From Cyanoderma ruficeps (taxonomy: Eukaryota > Chordata > Aves > Passeriformes > Timaliidae), in assembly GCA_008694505.1 (NCBI GenBank), contig VZDJ01007749.1, positions 1,284,712 through 1,348,711 on the forward strand: a stretch of DNA of 64,000 nt, in the 5' to 3' direction. Of this stretch, positions 24,181 through 37,128 are shown in pieces; position 1 is the first letter of the stretch; the number at the start of each line of letters is the position of its first letter. Both the position numbers and the translations under genes were made by a program. A model generated the notes under the pieces. It saw only the letters and a program-made list of their open reading frames with translations, ran no database searches and had not been told where the DNA came from.

Positions 24181-24490
24181 TCTTCAGCAAAAAGGAATAG
24201 TTTGCAGCCTGTGTCTCATGAAGCTGTAGGATGCTGCTTTCAACCTCTTACAAATTATGCAAGTTAAACTCCATTCCAATTGTATGATAACACAGCAATA
24301 ACACCCTCCTTATCTGCTGCAGGAGGGTTTGTTTAATATGCAGGTAGGCAGAGCCAGCTTTTGAAGCCCGTAATGTCAGCAGATCCATCCAAAGAAGTGG
24401 ATGAATAAATGTAAAATAGAATTTCTCTTCTTACTAATATACCAATTAACTGTTATCACTTGTTTTGTTTTGAAATACTTACAAGTAGGG

Positions 24491-24511
24491 AAACAAACAA
24501 ACAAACAAAAA
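24491..24511 (+). repeat. (AAAC)n microsatellite
   Basis: About five uninterrupted AAAC units. Short enough to be stable or mildly polymorphic. Confidence 0.9.
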
Positions 24512-24933
24512 GGCTTAAATATCTTCTACAGGGCTGAGAGTTTATCGGTGAACTTTCTTGAAGCTGCTTAGTCACTGTCACATGGAGCTGTCAGGCCTGG
24601 TGGTGACAAACTCAATTTCAAGCCCTTTCCAGCCAGCACTAATGGCAATAGATCTTACATTCAGCATGGCTCCTATTACCAAGCCTCAAAACACTGCACA
24701 GGACAGCAGAGGCGTCTTCAGGAAGGAAAGCTCATTAACTTCCCAAAAAACCTGCTGGGGATCTGGAGAGACAGTAGTTTTCCAGACAAAAATGAGTGGC
24801 TTTATAGAATGCAAGTGAAACAGTCAAGACACTTCCGGGAAGTAGACAAATAAATGCATTTGCCTCTTTTGTGGCTACATTTTTTTTCCATATTGCCTGT
24901 CTGGGAAACCTTTTTTGTAACATCAGACGGCAT

Positions 24934-24977
24934 TAAAAAAACCCAAAAAACAAACCAAAACTGAAAAACAAAAACAC
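24934..24977 (+). repeat. A/C-rich low-complexity tract
   Basis: A runs broken by CCC and CC over about 44 bases, same class as 20237-20333. Confidence 0.8.
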
Positions 24978-27900
24978 CCTAGCAATTAATTGAATGTATT
25001 TTCAGAATGAAAAGAAAGATAAACAGGAAAAATATTTTCTTGTAGAAGATGCTTTGGAATAAGTAGTAAGTTTATAAGAGTTGAAAGTTTGCTTTGAGGA
25101 ATTTTAGATTTTCTTTGATTTTTGTACATAATTATAATATGATAATAATTAGAAGTGTTGCTTTACAAAGAGCTTCCTCCAGTACCCAATTGTCAGCACA
25201 AAGTAAATAACTGTATAAAGCAATGAACTGACACTCTAGAATATTTTCCTATCTCTTCGCCATAGTAGAGATGAAAACCTGGCAGAACTTCAACTGAGAT
25301 AAAATGGAACGACTCCAGTACCAGTAAAGGTGATCCTTTGGACAGTAAGGTTTATCCAAATATTTTCTAAGTCCATGTGCAGAACTCAGTCCTCAGATTC
25401 TTGCTTAGAAATGGGTGGCTTAGAAGAAATACTTTGGTCTTCTGTTTCTGCTTTATTATTGACACAAATTAAATAATTGAGAAAGCCTGGATACTAAAGG
25501 AACAGTTCTCCCTCATTTCAGATACAGGATATAAAGGGAAAAGTAGATTTCAATATCTTGCAAGTAAAGATGTTTGAGAAGATAGGGAAATTTCTAACAG
25601 TCTACATAACTGTAGTGATAAACTGTGGTGTTTAGAAATAACACTGCCTGTGTTTTTACCTACAGTAGACTTTTGCAACAGCAAATGTGATTCTTCGTAT
25701 ATTCAGAGCCATACATTAATAAAAAAAATAAAGTAATATGTATAAAAAGCTTGAAATTTTTAATTTCCTTTTTATCACAATACATCAAGTAGTAAAAATA
25801 AATAGCACATTCAGTTACACAGAGGCATTAGCATCATGGTATATTTACTAAGCACGTTATTACTACAGGAAAGAAGCTGAGCTTTTCCTTCCCCAGCTAC
25901 ACTTCATACCACATCCTTCTCTAGTACCTGACTACAGCCTCAGAGTGTCCCTGAACTTATCTGGTTTGACCCACCTATACCTGAATGCTGGAACAGCCTT
26001 AAGACACTTTCGCTATATAAAGTCACTAAAACTTTTTTTAATTTTCCCTAGTCTCTAAACAAGTAACAGGTACAAATCCCTTCACATTTTATATGACATG
26101 ATATTTTAAAGAATCAAAATGAACCCTCAATATCTTTAGGAAGTCTATAGACTAATACTAACTGTAGTGGGTTTTAAATCATTTTTATGAATAAGGACAC
26201 TACCTAATAAATGTAGGGTTAGATGGGGTTCAGATTTAATAAGTAAATAACAGTCAGGTATTTATAAGGTCTTTACTAATGAGCAAACCTTCTTTAAAAA
26301 TGCATCTTTCAAAGCTCATGAGTTTATGAGAATTTAATTAAAGTGTTCTGCTCTTAATTTAACATATACCCTTAGGTGCCCAGGTAATAAATTAAACAGA
26401 TTGGAGGATATGGGGTGGGGTTTTTAATTTTTCACTATTATTTTAAGGTTATTTTCATTGTTGTACTAGATCTGCTTCACATAGGAAGAGTTTTTAAGAA
26501 AAAAAAATGGAATGGGCTCAATATTCGCTTTTCTAATGTTCCTGTAATAAAATTCGAAATTAGAAACAGTGATAGAACACTTTCCTTTGTTTGATTTTTT
26601 AAAAAATATTTTTAAAAATAAGAAACTTAAATTAAAAAAATAAGATTTATGATTTAGGTGTGTCAAAACCCCTTTCTGAATGTTAAGCAAAATAAGTAGA
26701 AGTCAAAATGTTCAACTTGGCTAGAGTTTACAAATGTCTGATCATAAGAATTGCAATGGGAACTGCCGGCTGTTGATAAAGCATGAAAACCTGATCTCCA
26801 TCAGCAAATGCAGAGCATGTAAGGCCTCAGCTGACAAGAAAATAGAAGGTCTTTCTGCCTCTTGATATCTGCTCATGTTAAATGGAGGCCTGTAGGAATA
26901 AGATTTTCCATGAAACCTATGTTAATCAAAGACTGATCTAAACAGAAAAATGTAACTCTAATTAAAAAATAAATTAAAAATGGTATTACCTTCCATTTAA
27001 GCTGTGTCCCCATTCTCATGTTTATTATTTCAGCTTTTCTTCCTGTTCAAGATTTCATTTATCTTGCAAATGTGTCCTTGAAGGTATCACATATGAATTC
27101 CATATGAACACTGGAAGAATGGCCCAGAGCATATTTGCAATAACCTTTCAGCAAAACAGAGCTGAAATGCCTATCTCAATCTAAATTGTGTCCTTCAAGT
27201 CACTTTATGTAGCATGAAGTGCCCTTTTATCCCTTTTATCTTACCTGAGGTTATATATCCAAATGATTAAGGTTTCTTACCTCTTTGTCTGGTCTTACCA
27301 TCATGTCCCTTATGTATATTCTTCACAGTAATTTCACCTTCAGACTGTTTCTGTTTGGATTCTGCTTGATTTTTCCTTTACCTTCAGCCAATTACTCCTT
27401 AAGTAAAAGTTATGACGCAAGTTCCCCAGCAGTTAATAACTTCCTCCTCAATCGCAGAGCCTGCTCACTGGAGAAAGGACACGCTCTTTTGGAATTCAAG
27501 ATTCACATGCCTGACTAAGTCTTTGGTCCGTGAGATTTCGTCTTTGACCAAGATTCTGTAGAAGACAGGAAAGGAGTAAAACAGCATGTATTTGTCTTTG
27601 CATTTGTTTTTTGTTTAAACCTGATGAAATTCTTGGAAAAATAGCTTATCATGCCATTCTTTTGCTGCTTTTTCTCTCAGAAATGTAGATAAAATGAGTT
27701 TTACGAAGAGTTTATCAATGACATACCCTCCATGGCAAAATCTCAGGAGCCATCATACTCAGAGGTGTGACATGTCACATTGAAACACCAATGTCAAAGG
27801 AAAGAATAAATATAGGCAAAGACAGAAAATAATTTGTCTTAATGATTTCCAAGAGGTCTACTCAAGCTCGTGTCCTATGTGACTCTTGAGACCAATGGGA

Positions 27901-30017
27901 TCAAACTCCAACGCACTATCGGATCCAATGAACAGCTCTAAAGAGACAAGGCACCTGAGACAGCATGGATGTCCCTTCAAAGTCCCTGCCACTGCACTGA
28001 TGGGGAGACCTTTGTAGTCTTATTCTCTGTATCTCTCTGAACACATTCTCCACTACTAAAATCAGGAAGAAATTATCATAATTCACTTTCACAAAGTGTA
28101 ATAATCTTTGCCAAGAGACTTGTGGCACATGAAGGTTTTTCAATTTCTCCTGGGTTTAGAGAGGGAGGGAAGGGCAAAAGGCTTCTCATCTACTATTGCT
28201 GAGTGCCCCTCAGCAATACAAGCAGAGGAAAAAACACATCAGTAGCAATAAGAAATTACACTTTCAAGGTCTTCCTTTTATGAGGCAGAAAACTGAGCCT
28301 CAAGTGGTGATCCTTAATACCCTCTGTCTAGGCAGCAGTTCTATGCTACTATCACAGCATTTTTCAGAAGCCGGCAACCTGGCATTAAATTCCTATGCCA
28401 ATATCCCAGGAGCAGTCAAATTTCTCTCACTGGTTCATCTCACCAGCTCCATTACACATGTTCATTAGCTGCAAAGAGTTCAGTCTTTGATCACAAAAAG
28501 AAAAAATCAATCCATTCTGGGTCATACAGAAATAATAGACTGAGTCTGTAGAGAGACTGAATCAATAGCTATGTGGGTACACACTTTACTGGCTGATTCA
28601 GGATGTATTACTCAGCAGCTGTTCCTTATATTAAAAGTTTGAAGTTTTGCAATATTTACCATCTCATGAAAATCTATAAGTGAGAAAAGAGATGAAGTAT
28701 TGGGAAAGTTACACAATTTACTGTAATTATTACCTTTATCCTTGTGACTGATAAGTAGCTTGTATAAGAGCTATAACCCTTTTTTACTATATCATTAAAG
28801 TTTCAAATAAAAGAAGTTCATTGAATACTGACAATAGAAAGAGATTTAGGAAAATACCTATTTTTCAACTCATGCCCCATCAGCTCTTCAATTTACACAT
28901 CCAGCATCAGGGTGTGGCTCAAAAATATTTCCATGCATTTGTGATGCTGGTGGTTTCCTGTGGCAGCTGATGGGTTCTTTAATACTATCTTTAAATTAAA
29001 CTTGTGTGAATGGTGTGAGTAATCAATCAACACCATTATCCTTAAGACAAATACTTCAGGTAAACTCTTTTCATTAATACATAATTCAGACTAATTGTTT
29101 TCACATCTTCTCATTATTAGTCAGGCTTTATCCCTATTTGTATCTGACAAGAGGACAGAAGGACAAGAGGTAAGACAATACCACAATTGTTGTTTCCCCC
29201 GCAGAATGCAGCAGATTAATTATTTTAACTATTTTTTATACAACTACACTGATTTTCTCCTTCATTTGCTGTGCTGTAATGGGAGACCACCAAGCTTACC
29301 AAAATAATCTGAAATCTTCCTATTTTAAGTTTGTAATGTAAATCTTAGAGGATCTCTGTCCATGATAAGTTGCCTAAAGGAAATGTGAAATGTGAACATT
29401 TTAGCAGGTGAAAGTAACTGTGTTGTAATTGGCACCAGCCCTGTGATTTCAGCTGTGACGCCAACTCCACACTTCAGTAAATCAGCTGTACATTTCTTCT
29501 CGTTACCTCATCCTGAAAAGTTCCTTCCCATTAAGAGCTGCATTGATTTACAGCCCTTTGGAAAGGACCTGAGCTGGTAGCAGATTCTAGCAACTGGGAC
29601 AGATTCTTGTAACAACTAAGTAACAAATCAATATACTAACTGAAAGTGTTAATTAGCAAGGGATTTTTTTTTCTTTTTCAATTGTCTGAAAAGCAATGAA
29701 AGATTTATTGCAGTAATTCCTACTTTCATAATTTACACTTTTTTACTTGCAGTAGTCCTGTTTTTTCTCCAAAAACTCCTCACTATTTTGATTTCTATAA
29801 TTAACACTCATAAACTCGAATTATTTGCTAAAACTTCTGACTTGATTTTGTTTTGATTTACTGAAAAAAACCCTGTGATTTATATTCTAAAGGTGAACCT
29901 AAATATAATTTCTTCTCAGTGTCTCATTGGAGCTAAACCTCTTCATATGAAAAATGAATACAAAACAACAGCAAACAAGAAAAAAACGTTCTTCATACAT
30001 CTGTGTTTTATTTTCAG

Positions 30018-30144
30018 AGGCAAATTTGATTTTAAATTTGTTGGAGAGTGTTTTCTCTTGGGAAGGGTTCAAGTTCATTTGTAATTGGAGGAATGAAAAA
30101 GAGTCAATATTTTTACCCACTTTATTTGGAAGTGTAACTCAAAG
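30018..30144 (+). other. weak candidate exon
   Basis: TCTGTGTTTTATTTTCAG is an excellent acceptor ending at 30017, and CTCAAAG|GTAAAT after 30144 is a moderate donor. One frame is open across the 127 bases, with two bases left over at each end. The peptide is hydrophobic (ANLILNLLESVFSW region), fits no family I know, and the minus strand is open here too, so chance is likely. Confidence 0.12.
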
Positions 30145-31327
30145 GTAAATGATGTCAGTGTTGCAAAGAACTTACATACACACACATGCAGAAAGGTCTT
30201 CACAGGCAGGATAAAAATCCTGGAAGAGAAGCACTGTTATCTCAGGTGAGGTAACACCATATGTTCTCTTTCAGACCTCTCAATCTCAAATGATAATGTT
30301 CAAACTTCCTCTTCAATTTAGCTCTCATCTCCCTGCTGAATTCTTAAAAGAAAAAAGAATCTGTGCAAATGTGCTAAAAGAAAAAAAATAGTGTAAGCTA
30401 AAAAAAATTAAATTAGCTGGTGAATTGATAGTCTCAATTATTTTTTACCATGGCAATTCATATCCAAAGGTGAATTTTCCCAAGGCAAAACTTTTTGAGT
30501 AAACCTGAGTGGCTTCACCTTTTGAACACTTCATCTGCTTTTTAAATTAGAGCTTTTAATTTTCAGAAATTCAAGTTTTCAGAAAATATCAAAGTCATCC
30601 TGAACAAAAGCTTAATTTGGATAAATGTATCCTTGAAAAATTCCTTCTGTACCAAATCAACGTGTCTCTGCTGTATTCACAATGTTGATGCTGTCTATAA
30701 ATAATCTTTTATCATTATTGTAAATTTCTATTTGCTTGAGAATACCATTTCATCCCTGTTTTAGAGAAAGTTCATATATTTAAATTGTTCCCTGTAGGTG
30801 TTGTTTAAGATTACTAAGTTTACAAATTACACAAAATTTTACCTTGTCAACACTTACCTGACTTTCTTGGACTAAGCTGCATTTTTCCTCTCCCACATTT
30901 TCTAGAATTCCTTTTATGGAAGGTTCCCAGGGATACCTTCACATTTCATGAACGAAAAACCCCACCAAAACAAATTAATGTGGATAATTTTCATGTGAGG
31001 ATCTGAATTCAGAGGGAGTGATGGAACAAGGGCTTAGAGAAATGTCATATATCAGGTGCTGGAATTACAGATCTCTTGTACCACAATTTTATCTTCTGTT
31101 CAAGAAGAGGAAAGAACAGTTTGTCTGAGACATTTTAGGAAATGTTACCAATTTCAAAGCCACCCTGTGTGAAACCCCTGGTAAAAGGTTAAACTTTCCC
31201 ACTTAACTTTCAAAGATAAAAGAGATGCCTACATTGAAACGTTCGCCACTGAGCAAAACTGGTAAAAAAGATTCTGTCCCTGAATAATGTGGCCTCCTTC
31301 AGCTAAATTTGGGTTTTAAATGTGGGT

Positions 31328-31410
31328 TTATGAAGGGCCATAGGAAGATTAAGACTGGAAGGAACCTTGTCTGGTCATGTCCTTCCTGCTCAGGGCACAG
31401 TAATTTACAG
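31328..31410 (-). mobile_element. probable old CR1 fragment, antisense
   Basis: Read on the minus strand, the segment resembles a CR1 3' end: CTGAGCAGG, then a block like ACTAGATGATCTT..GAGGTCC in degenerate form, then TTCCTTCCAGTCTTAATC and a CCTATGG end in place of the octamer. It is much more diverged than the other copies, and its far boundary cannot be set. Confidence 0.45.
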
Positions 31411-32628
31411 GAGCTCAGCTTGTACATATGTCTCTACATACGTGTACTGCGCAGCACGTCATGCCAAATCCCTTCTACAGCTCTAACCTTGGATCCTGAC
31501 ATAACTTCCTCAATACACAGGTGTGCACAGTTATATTTGGAAAAGGAATCAAAATTAAAATACTTCACAGTTTTCCTCACTTTAAAAAATTATATCATTG
31601 GTATTAGAATATTATAAGTCATTTATTGGAATACATTTGGATTAATTACTTTGCTGCTTGATTTTTCAGAGAGTTTTTTTTTTCTGTTTTGATACACCTT
31701 TCTTTCATGGGATAAAAGCCAGGATTTATCTGGTATGGTACTGTCAAACCCAGAGGGTTTTTCTTGACTTTCACTATTATATGAGCCAAAAGCCCATTAT
31801 ACCTGGCAAGGTAAGGCGGTTTCATTGCCAAGAAGCTGGTATGTTTAACTGGGTTTAAAAATATGAGCAAATAAATATGGATGCTGACATGAACAGAAAA
31901 TAATCAATGTGACTAGCACATGAGTGACAGATACTGTTTCTTTTGACACAGGAAACACTTGTTTACAAAATCATTCATGGAGGAGGGGAGAGTCCCAAAG
32001 GTTTAAAAAAATCTTCCTAACTCTATTCCTGTCTTTCCTGAGAAAAGCATAGTTTTGTAGCATTCATACTCTTAAGCAAGTGTCAATACATGGGATATTA
32101 TTATTTTTTTCCATTGAGACCTGTGAAGGAGGCTCATTTGTAATATCTGACAATGAAAAAGTGGCTCTGGAATGTATTGCATCGTTTACCTGAAACAAAT
32201 TCCTGCCTCAGAGACAAGCTGATACTCCATATGACAGTTTTCCAAATAACTCTCATTCCATTCTGTCTTGTAATCATTGCATTTATCAGTGCTGTCTATT
32301 AAGCCTTGCTTAAAAAAAAATCTATTATTTTCAGCAGAAACCATGGTGTTTTCTGATTAGAAAGGAAACTGTAGAGGAATTAATGGTTTTCAGGTAATAA
32401 AGCAAAAAATCTTGCTCATGCTCTTGCAGTAACCAAATCTTCCTAAAGATATAATTCAAATAATTAGTCAGTTGTTACTGGTTGCATTCAGAACAACCAC
32501 AGCAATATCATTGATATTAAAATCAAAATTATTTAATAAGTGATTGCATTTCAGAGCTTAAGGACTGACAGCCATTTCTTTTAGCAATGGCAGATAATTT
32601 GATAGTGATAAATGGAAGCACATTAAAA

Positions 32629-32690
32629 ACTCTGGGTGAAATTTCCCCTCTTCACAGGGCCCACACAACTCAAATTCTGGATCACTGAAG
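32629..32690. repeat. possible ancient amniote repeat remnant
   Basis: CTGGGTGAAATTTCCCCTCT then a GGGCCC core and AAATTCTGGATCACTGAAG resembles the sauropsid repeat that begins GGGTGAAATCCTGGCCCC. Weak match from memory. Confidence 0.25.
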
Positions 32691-33180
32691 TGTTGTGTTG
32701 AAGCGACTCAATTCCCATGATTTGTATTCTCCACATAACTGTCAATACACATGAATTTTATACCATTTTGGCATACCTACCTCACTAAACTGCGACCATC
32801 TCTGTAGTCAAACAGCAGCAAGAAAAAAAGTGCACTGCTGCAGAGGTACTGCAAGATGTAGAATGGATATTGCTGAAAATCAGGATTCTTTTCAGTGACT
32901 TCAGAAAGGTTGTGATGAGGCTATTGTTTTTAAACCTTACACTAGAATATAATTTTCCTATTATTTTACATTCTTGCCAGTTTCTAGAAAAGCAGAAGTT
33001 TTAACAAAGGGGGAGACACTTTTAAAAATATATCCTGTAAAATTGTTTGTAACTGCTGCGTGAAACTGCAAACATTATGAAAATAATAATCTTTGGTAAT
33101 CAATATAATTTGGCAATTAATTGCAGAAGTCCCTGCTTCAGTGTGAATTCAGCTTTGGCAGAAAGCTATCTTCCCTCCTG

Positions 33181-33197
33181 CCCCCCCCCCAAAAAAA
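33181..33197 (+). repeat. C10-A7 homopolymer junction
   Basis: Ten C bases followed directly by seven A bases. A very similar junction occurs at 40608-40627, where the base between the runs is an N. Confidence 0.95.
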
Positions 33198-33831
33198 GAG
33201 AAAATCCAATAGTTTGGGGTTTTGATGATCAAGATAATTTGAAAATTTCTGAGGGATAGCAGCTTGAGTTCCTACCATAGAATTCATAGAAACCAACTCA
33301 AAAACTCATTCACGCTACATTTCTTACAGCTATCTTGAAGATACTTGCTTCCTAAGCTTCATTTCCCATTTACAGCAGCAGCAGGTCTACATCTGCTTTT
33401 CTGAGCAAGCAGATGAGAATACAAAACACATTTTGCTACAGCAGCCTTTCTTTAGTTTGGGTTTCAGGGTTTTTCTTTATTGGTTGGCTGAGGCCTTGTG
33501 ATCCATTTTGTACTACCCCGGAACAGCATAAATTAAGAATTACTCTGGCATACAGAATTAGTTGTCTAGAGGTTGATCCTTTTGCCTTACACTCTGTGAT
33601 ACACACATGTCATTGCTTTGCACAATTCAAAGGACACGTTGCACTATTTCAATTCCCCCTTTCCTTTATGAACTCAGCCAAAGAAGGAGCTCTCATGTCA
33701 CAAATACTGGGTTAAGGGGTTATGGCTCAACCTCAGGTGCTTGTTGCTCCCCTCAAAAGGCAACTGCTGCATGTCAGCTGGTATTGCAGCAGAGCCTCTG
33801 CCTGCTCCAGTTCTGTCAAAGGGGCTGAGTT

Positions 33832-33855
33832 AAAAAAAAACCACAACAAACCACA
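33832..33855 (+). repeat. short A/C tract
   Basis: Nine A bases followed by CCACAACAAACCACA. Same class as the other A/C tracts. Confidence 0.7.
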
Positions 33856-35407
33856 GATGGGATGAGAGGGAAACAGATGCATAGTTAAGCTGCCAGATCC
33901 AAAGGGTGATAAATTCTGCCTTACAAAGTCAGAAGGTACAGAGGAGACAGCAACAAACCACCAAGTCTGTGATCTAGGAAGCTGCTCAGCTGCATCCAGA
34001 ATAGGAATTCTGAGCCCATCCTCAGAAGTGTTCTTGGTTGTGTTTTGCCATTAGATTTCTAGTCCCATGAGACAAGGTAAAGTTTTGCAGTGTAAACAAC
34101 TGCAAGTTCACAAAGGAATAAAATACATCTATTCTATATATTGTATCCCTACTATAAGTGTATCTGTTTGCCTTTTAAAAATTGTATTGTTAACCATACA
34201 AACTGGGATTATTTGTGGAATAACAAATTAATCCATAGAGTGAACTGCATTTACAGTACTAAAGTTATTAGAGACATTACAATTTACAGCTGCTGAGATT
34301 TTGTCCTACTATATGAGAAACATTTAGCAAATTTTAGAACAACAGAGAGAAAAGACAGAAGAATTAATTACAAAAACAAAAAAGAAATATTTCTCATCTA
34401 CTTTTCTAGATACCAGGAAAGCCTTCCAAAACAAGATGATGAATAAAATTATTTCCTGTGTTCCATGTCTGCTTCCCCTTTAATACTAATTACACTTCCA
34501 TGCTTATCTGACACCATCTGCTTTTAAATCACTGAATAAAATATGAAATATGGAAAGTTATTTTTAAGCACAGAATTCTATTGTTTCACCAGGCTGAATT
34601 ATCCCTTTTCAAAGAGGTGTTATCATACATTTCAGATCTTAGGGTCCAAAACGGAACAGAGACCAAATAAACTTTCCCACCACTTTTTGGAACAAAGCTT
34701 TCTGCTCTGTTTGTGCACTCTCTTAACAGTTAACCAAAATCACTCTCCTCCGGGAACGATCCTGATTTAATTAGTAATGTTGGAGCATGACCACAAATAC
34801 TACCACGTTAATTTCATCTGCATTCCAAACACAGGGAAAAACCCTTTATTGGAAAGAAAGATTCCTTCTATTTGTTGTGCCTGCACAATACTCCTCTGTG
34901 TCTGCTTAGCTGCTTATTCTGGATGCTCATTTTCTTGTCCCAAAAATTCAGTCATGCAAAATTCCTTCACAGAGTACTCATCTTCTCCAGGACAGTTCAA
35001 ATCACACTTGCTGATACTTGCACACATTAAGGTATTTATTATACAAAAATAAGTCTAAATGGTCTTTCGTTAATATTTTTGCAAACCCATGTGAACACAT
35101 AAGCACTAGACTATGAAATACATCAAAGATATTCTGAAAATTTTACTAAGCAATGTCTTAAATCTACTTAAAGTACTGGATCTAGCTTTTGAAGGGATAC
35201 AGTTGGAATTTAAATCAAAATGTTCTTATGTTCCATGCTGTTTGAGGATGCAAGCTCTCACTGAACATCAGTGAGAACATCTTTCACAGATGTTTTTAGG
35301 AGGTTTGTTGAATATTCCTGAATTTTACACCAGCAAATTTTTATGTAACTTTTTTTTACTAAATAATATTTATAGGCACCTCAACAATGACATGGAGTGT
35401 AATGTTA

Positions 35408-35469
35408 AGAAAACAAACAAACCCAAAAAAACAAAACAAACAAAAACCCCAAACCAAACTAAAACAAAA
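35408..35469 (+). repeat. A/C-rich low-complexity tract
   Basis: About 62 bases of A interrupted by C, CCC and CCCC. The 119-codon frame 35290-35649 crosses it and owes its Lys/Thr/Pro/Asn-rich middle to this tract; it is not a credible gene. Confidence 0.85.
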
Positions 35470-36793
35470 TCCCTTATTATTTCTACTTGTACAAAAATAT
35501 CTTCTGCTAATAGTTACATTTTAGGAGATAAATTCTGCAGTAATACATTTATGATAACATCAATTCAAGTCTCAAAACTCTGCAGGAAGGCATTACATCA
35601 CATGGCCTACAAGCTAGAGCTCCAAAAGGTAAAATCAAATATGATGTAGCAAATGCAAACCAATTCCATTTGTGTGTGTTTGGAGAGCTGCCCAAAATAA
35701 TTCATGGAGACACAAATGTACAGTCTCCTCTGGGCCTTAGATACCATTTTTTATGTCACTCTCTCCATTGCACTTGCTCCAAACTGCACACTCCAGCTTC
35801 AAAAGGAACGCTCTTGTCACAGGAGAAGAAAAAGGGATTTCTTAATCCATTCAATCCATCTCTTCATCCTACATTGTTTTTACTTCAGATCATACTGAAT
35901 TTAGAGGCTTTTACACACGTTTTCAATGTTCTGAAGCAGACATACGGACAGAGGACAGGTTTACATATGTGCATATGTGCATCTACAGATAACTCGGTCT
36001 GATCTCCGCTGTTCACCCAGCTGCCATTTGGTTTCACACAAATCACTCCAGGGATACATAAACACAACAGGAGAGATCCATGCACCATCTGAAGCTACTC
36101 TGTACCCACCTGACTCTGACAATGTGCACAAAATCCGGCTACACAGAAATAGTGTTGCACATATGTCTAACTTTGCAAATTCCATTTTAATAATACCGAC
36201 AAATACAGGGATTTCAACTTTTTCAAGTCTTACTCTTTTCTACTTGTTGTCATGGATACTACATCTTCTTTTTCTCTTTTCTCTCTTTCATCATATTTGA
36301 CTTTTCTCTGTTGGTGTCCATGGTGACACCGTGTCATCAGTACACAATGCATGTCCCAACTTCCACATTTCTAAAATGGGCTCAGGTATTTTAAGAAGTA
36401 TCCCCTATGTGACAGATATTTTTGGATATTAATATCTCTTTACTAACAAGGAATTTAAAAATCATTTTCTGTGTACTTATGAGATATTTTCAGTTTTATT
36501 CACTTGGATAAACTTACGAGATGTAACATCATCTTTTCAGGATGGCCTCTGGGGACAGCTGCCATACATTCAATCCATCACACAGGCAAATGAGGATGCA
36601 GAGCAATCAGGCAAGTGTTTATGCATCAAAATACAATTGGCTGAATTTCCAGAGATGCAGAGCTTCAGAAGTAGTCAGTGTAAGCAAGCAGACAGTGCAA
36701 GAAATCCCATAATCTGAGAACTTTTCAAAAATACACATTCCCTCCTGTAACTCAGAGTTGCTTTCAAATGCAACCAATATACACCCTGTGGGG

Positions 36794-36820
36794 GAAAAAA
36801 AAAACCCCTAAAACCCTAAC
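36794..36820 (+). repeat. A/C tract with telomere-like words
   Basis: Ten A bases are followed by CCCCTAAAACCCTAAC, which contains two imperfect CCCTAA words. It is too short to call an interstitial telomere block and fits the A/C tract class equally well. Confidence 0.6.
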
Positions 36821-37112
36821 GTAAGCACCAAACTCAACGGTCACAATACTAAAATGATGCACATGATTTCATTATTTTATTACTTTCGCATTTAACAGAC
36901 TGTTTTCAGAGGATCCAGAAAATGCAGTCATTGGTGGGTCAACCTACTAGTTAGAACTTGAACTGGCTTGAAGATGTTATTTGCACATCTCTCTGTGAAG
37001 GCAAACTTTGTAGTAATGAGTTGTAGTTTTAAAGATGCAGGGTCATGCTAGCCTTGTGGCTTACTATAAGGACAAGGCAGGTTTGGTTTATAAAACAGAA
37101 AACAAATGAATT

Positions 37113-37128
37113 AACAAACAAACAAAAG
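37113..37128 (+). repeat. short (AAAC)n run
   Basis: About three and a half AAAC-type units (AACAAACAAACAAAAG), similar to 24491-24511. Confidence 0.75.

Larger units (their letters stand above)
24181..31327. other. AT-rich non-coding stretch
   Basis: No gene is supported. Contents are an (AAAC)n run at 24491-24511, an A/C tract at 24934-24977, a short A/C patch near 30955-30975, and a weak splice-bounded open interval at 30018-30144. On the minus strand, GAG|GTAAGA- and CAG|GTAAGT-like donors appear near 27285 and 30853 without matching open exons. Minus-strand frame 27916-28143 and plus-strand frame 24558-24818 have no recognised domain. Confidence 0.55.
31411..35407. other. AT-rich non-coding stretch
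   Basis: No gene is supported. Overlapping frames on both strands at 31646-31870 follow an acceptor-like TTGATTTTTCAG and include a donor-like AAG|GTAAGG near 31812, but each open frame fails to fit both. A patch at 32629-32690 may be an old repeat. A C10-A7 run sits at 33181-33197 and an A/C patch at 33832-33855. Frames at 33413-33828 and 34543-35052 look like chance. Confidence 0.55.

Noticed and set aside
31646..31870. Overlapping open frames on both strands with an acceptor-like and a donor-like site
   Set aside because: The frame that fits the donor has stops before the acceptor, so no consistent exon can be drawn.
35290..35649. 119-codon plus-strand open frame
   Set aside because: Crosses an A/C low-complexity tract that creates a Lys/Thr/Pro run; an artefact.
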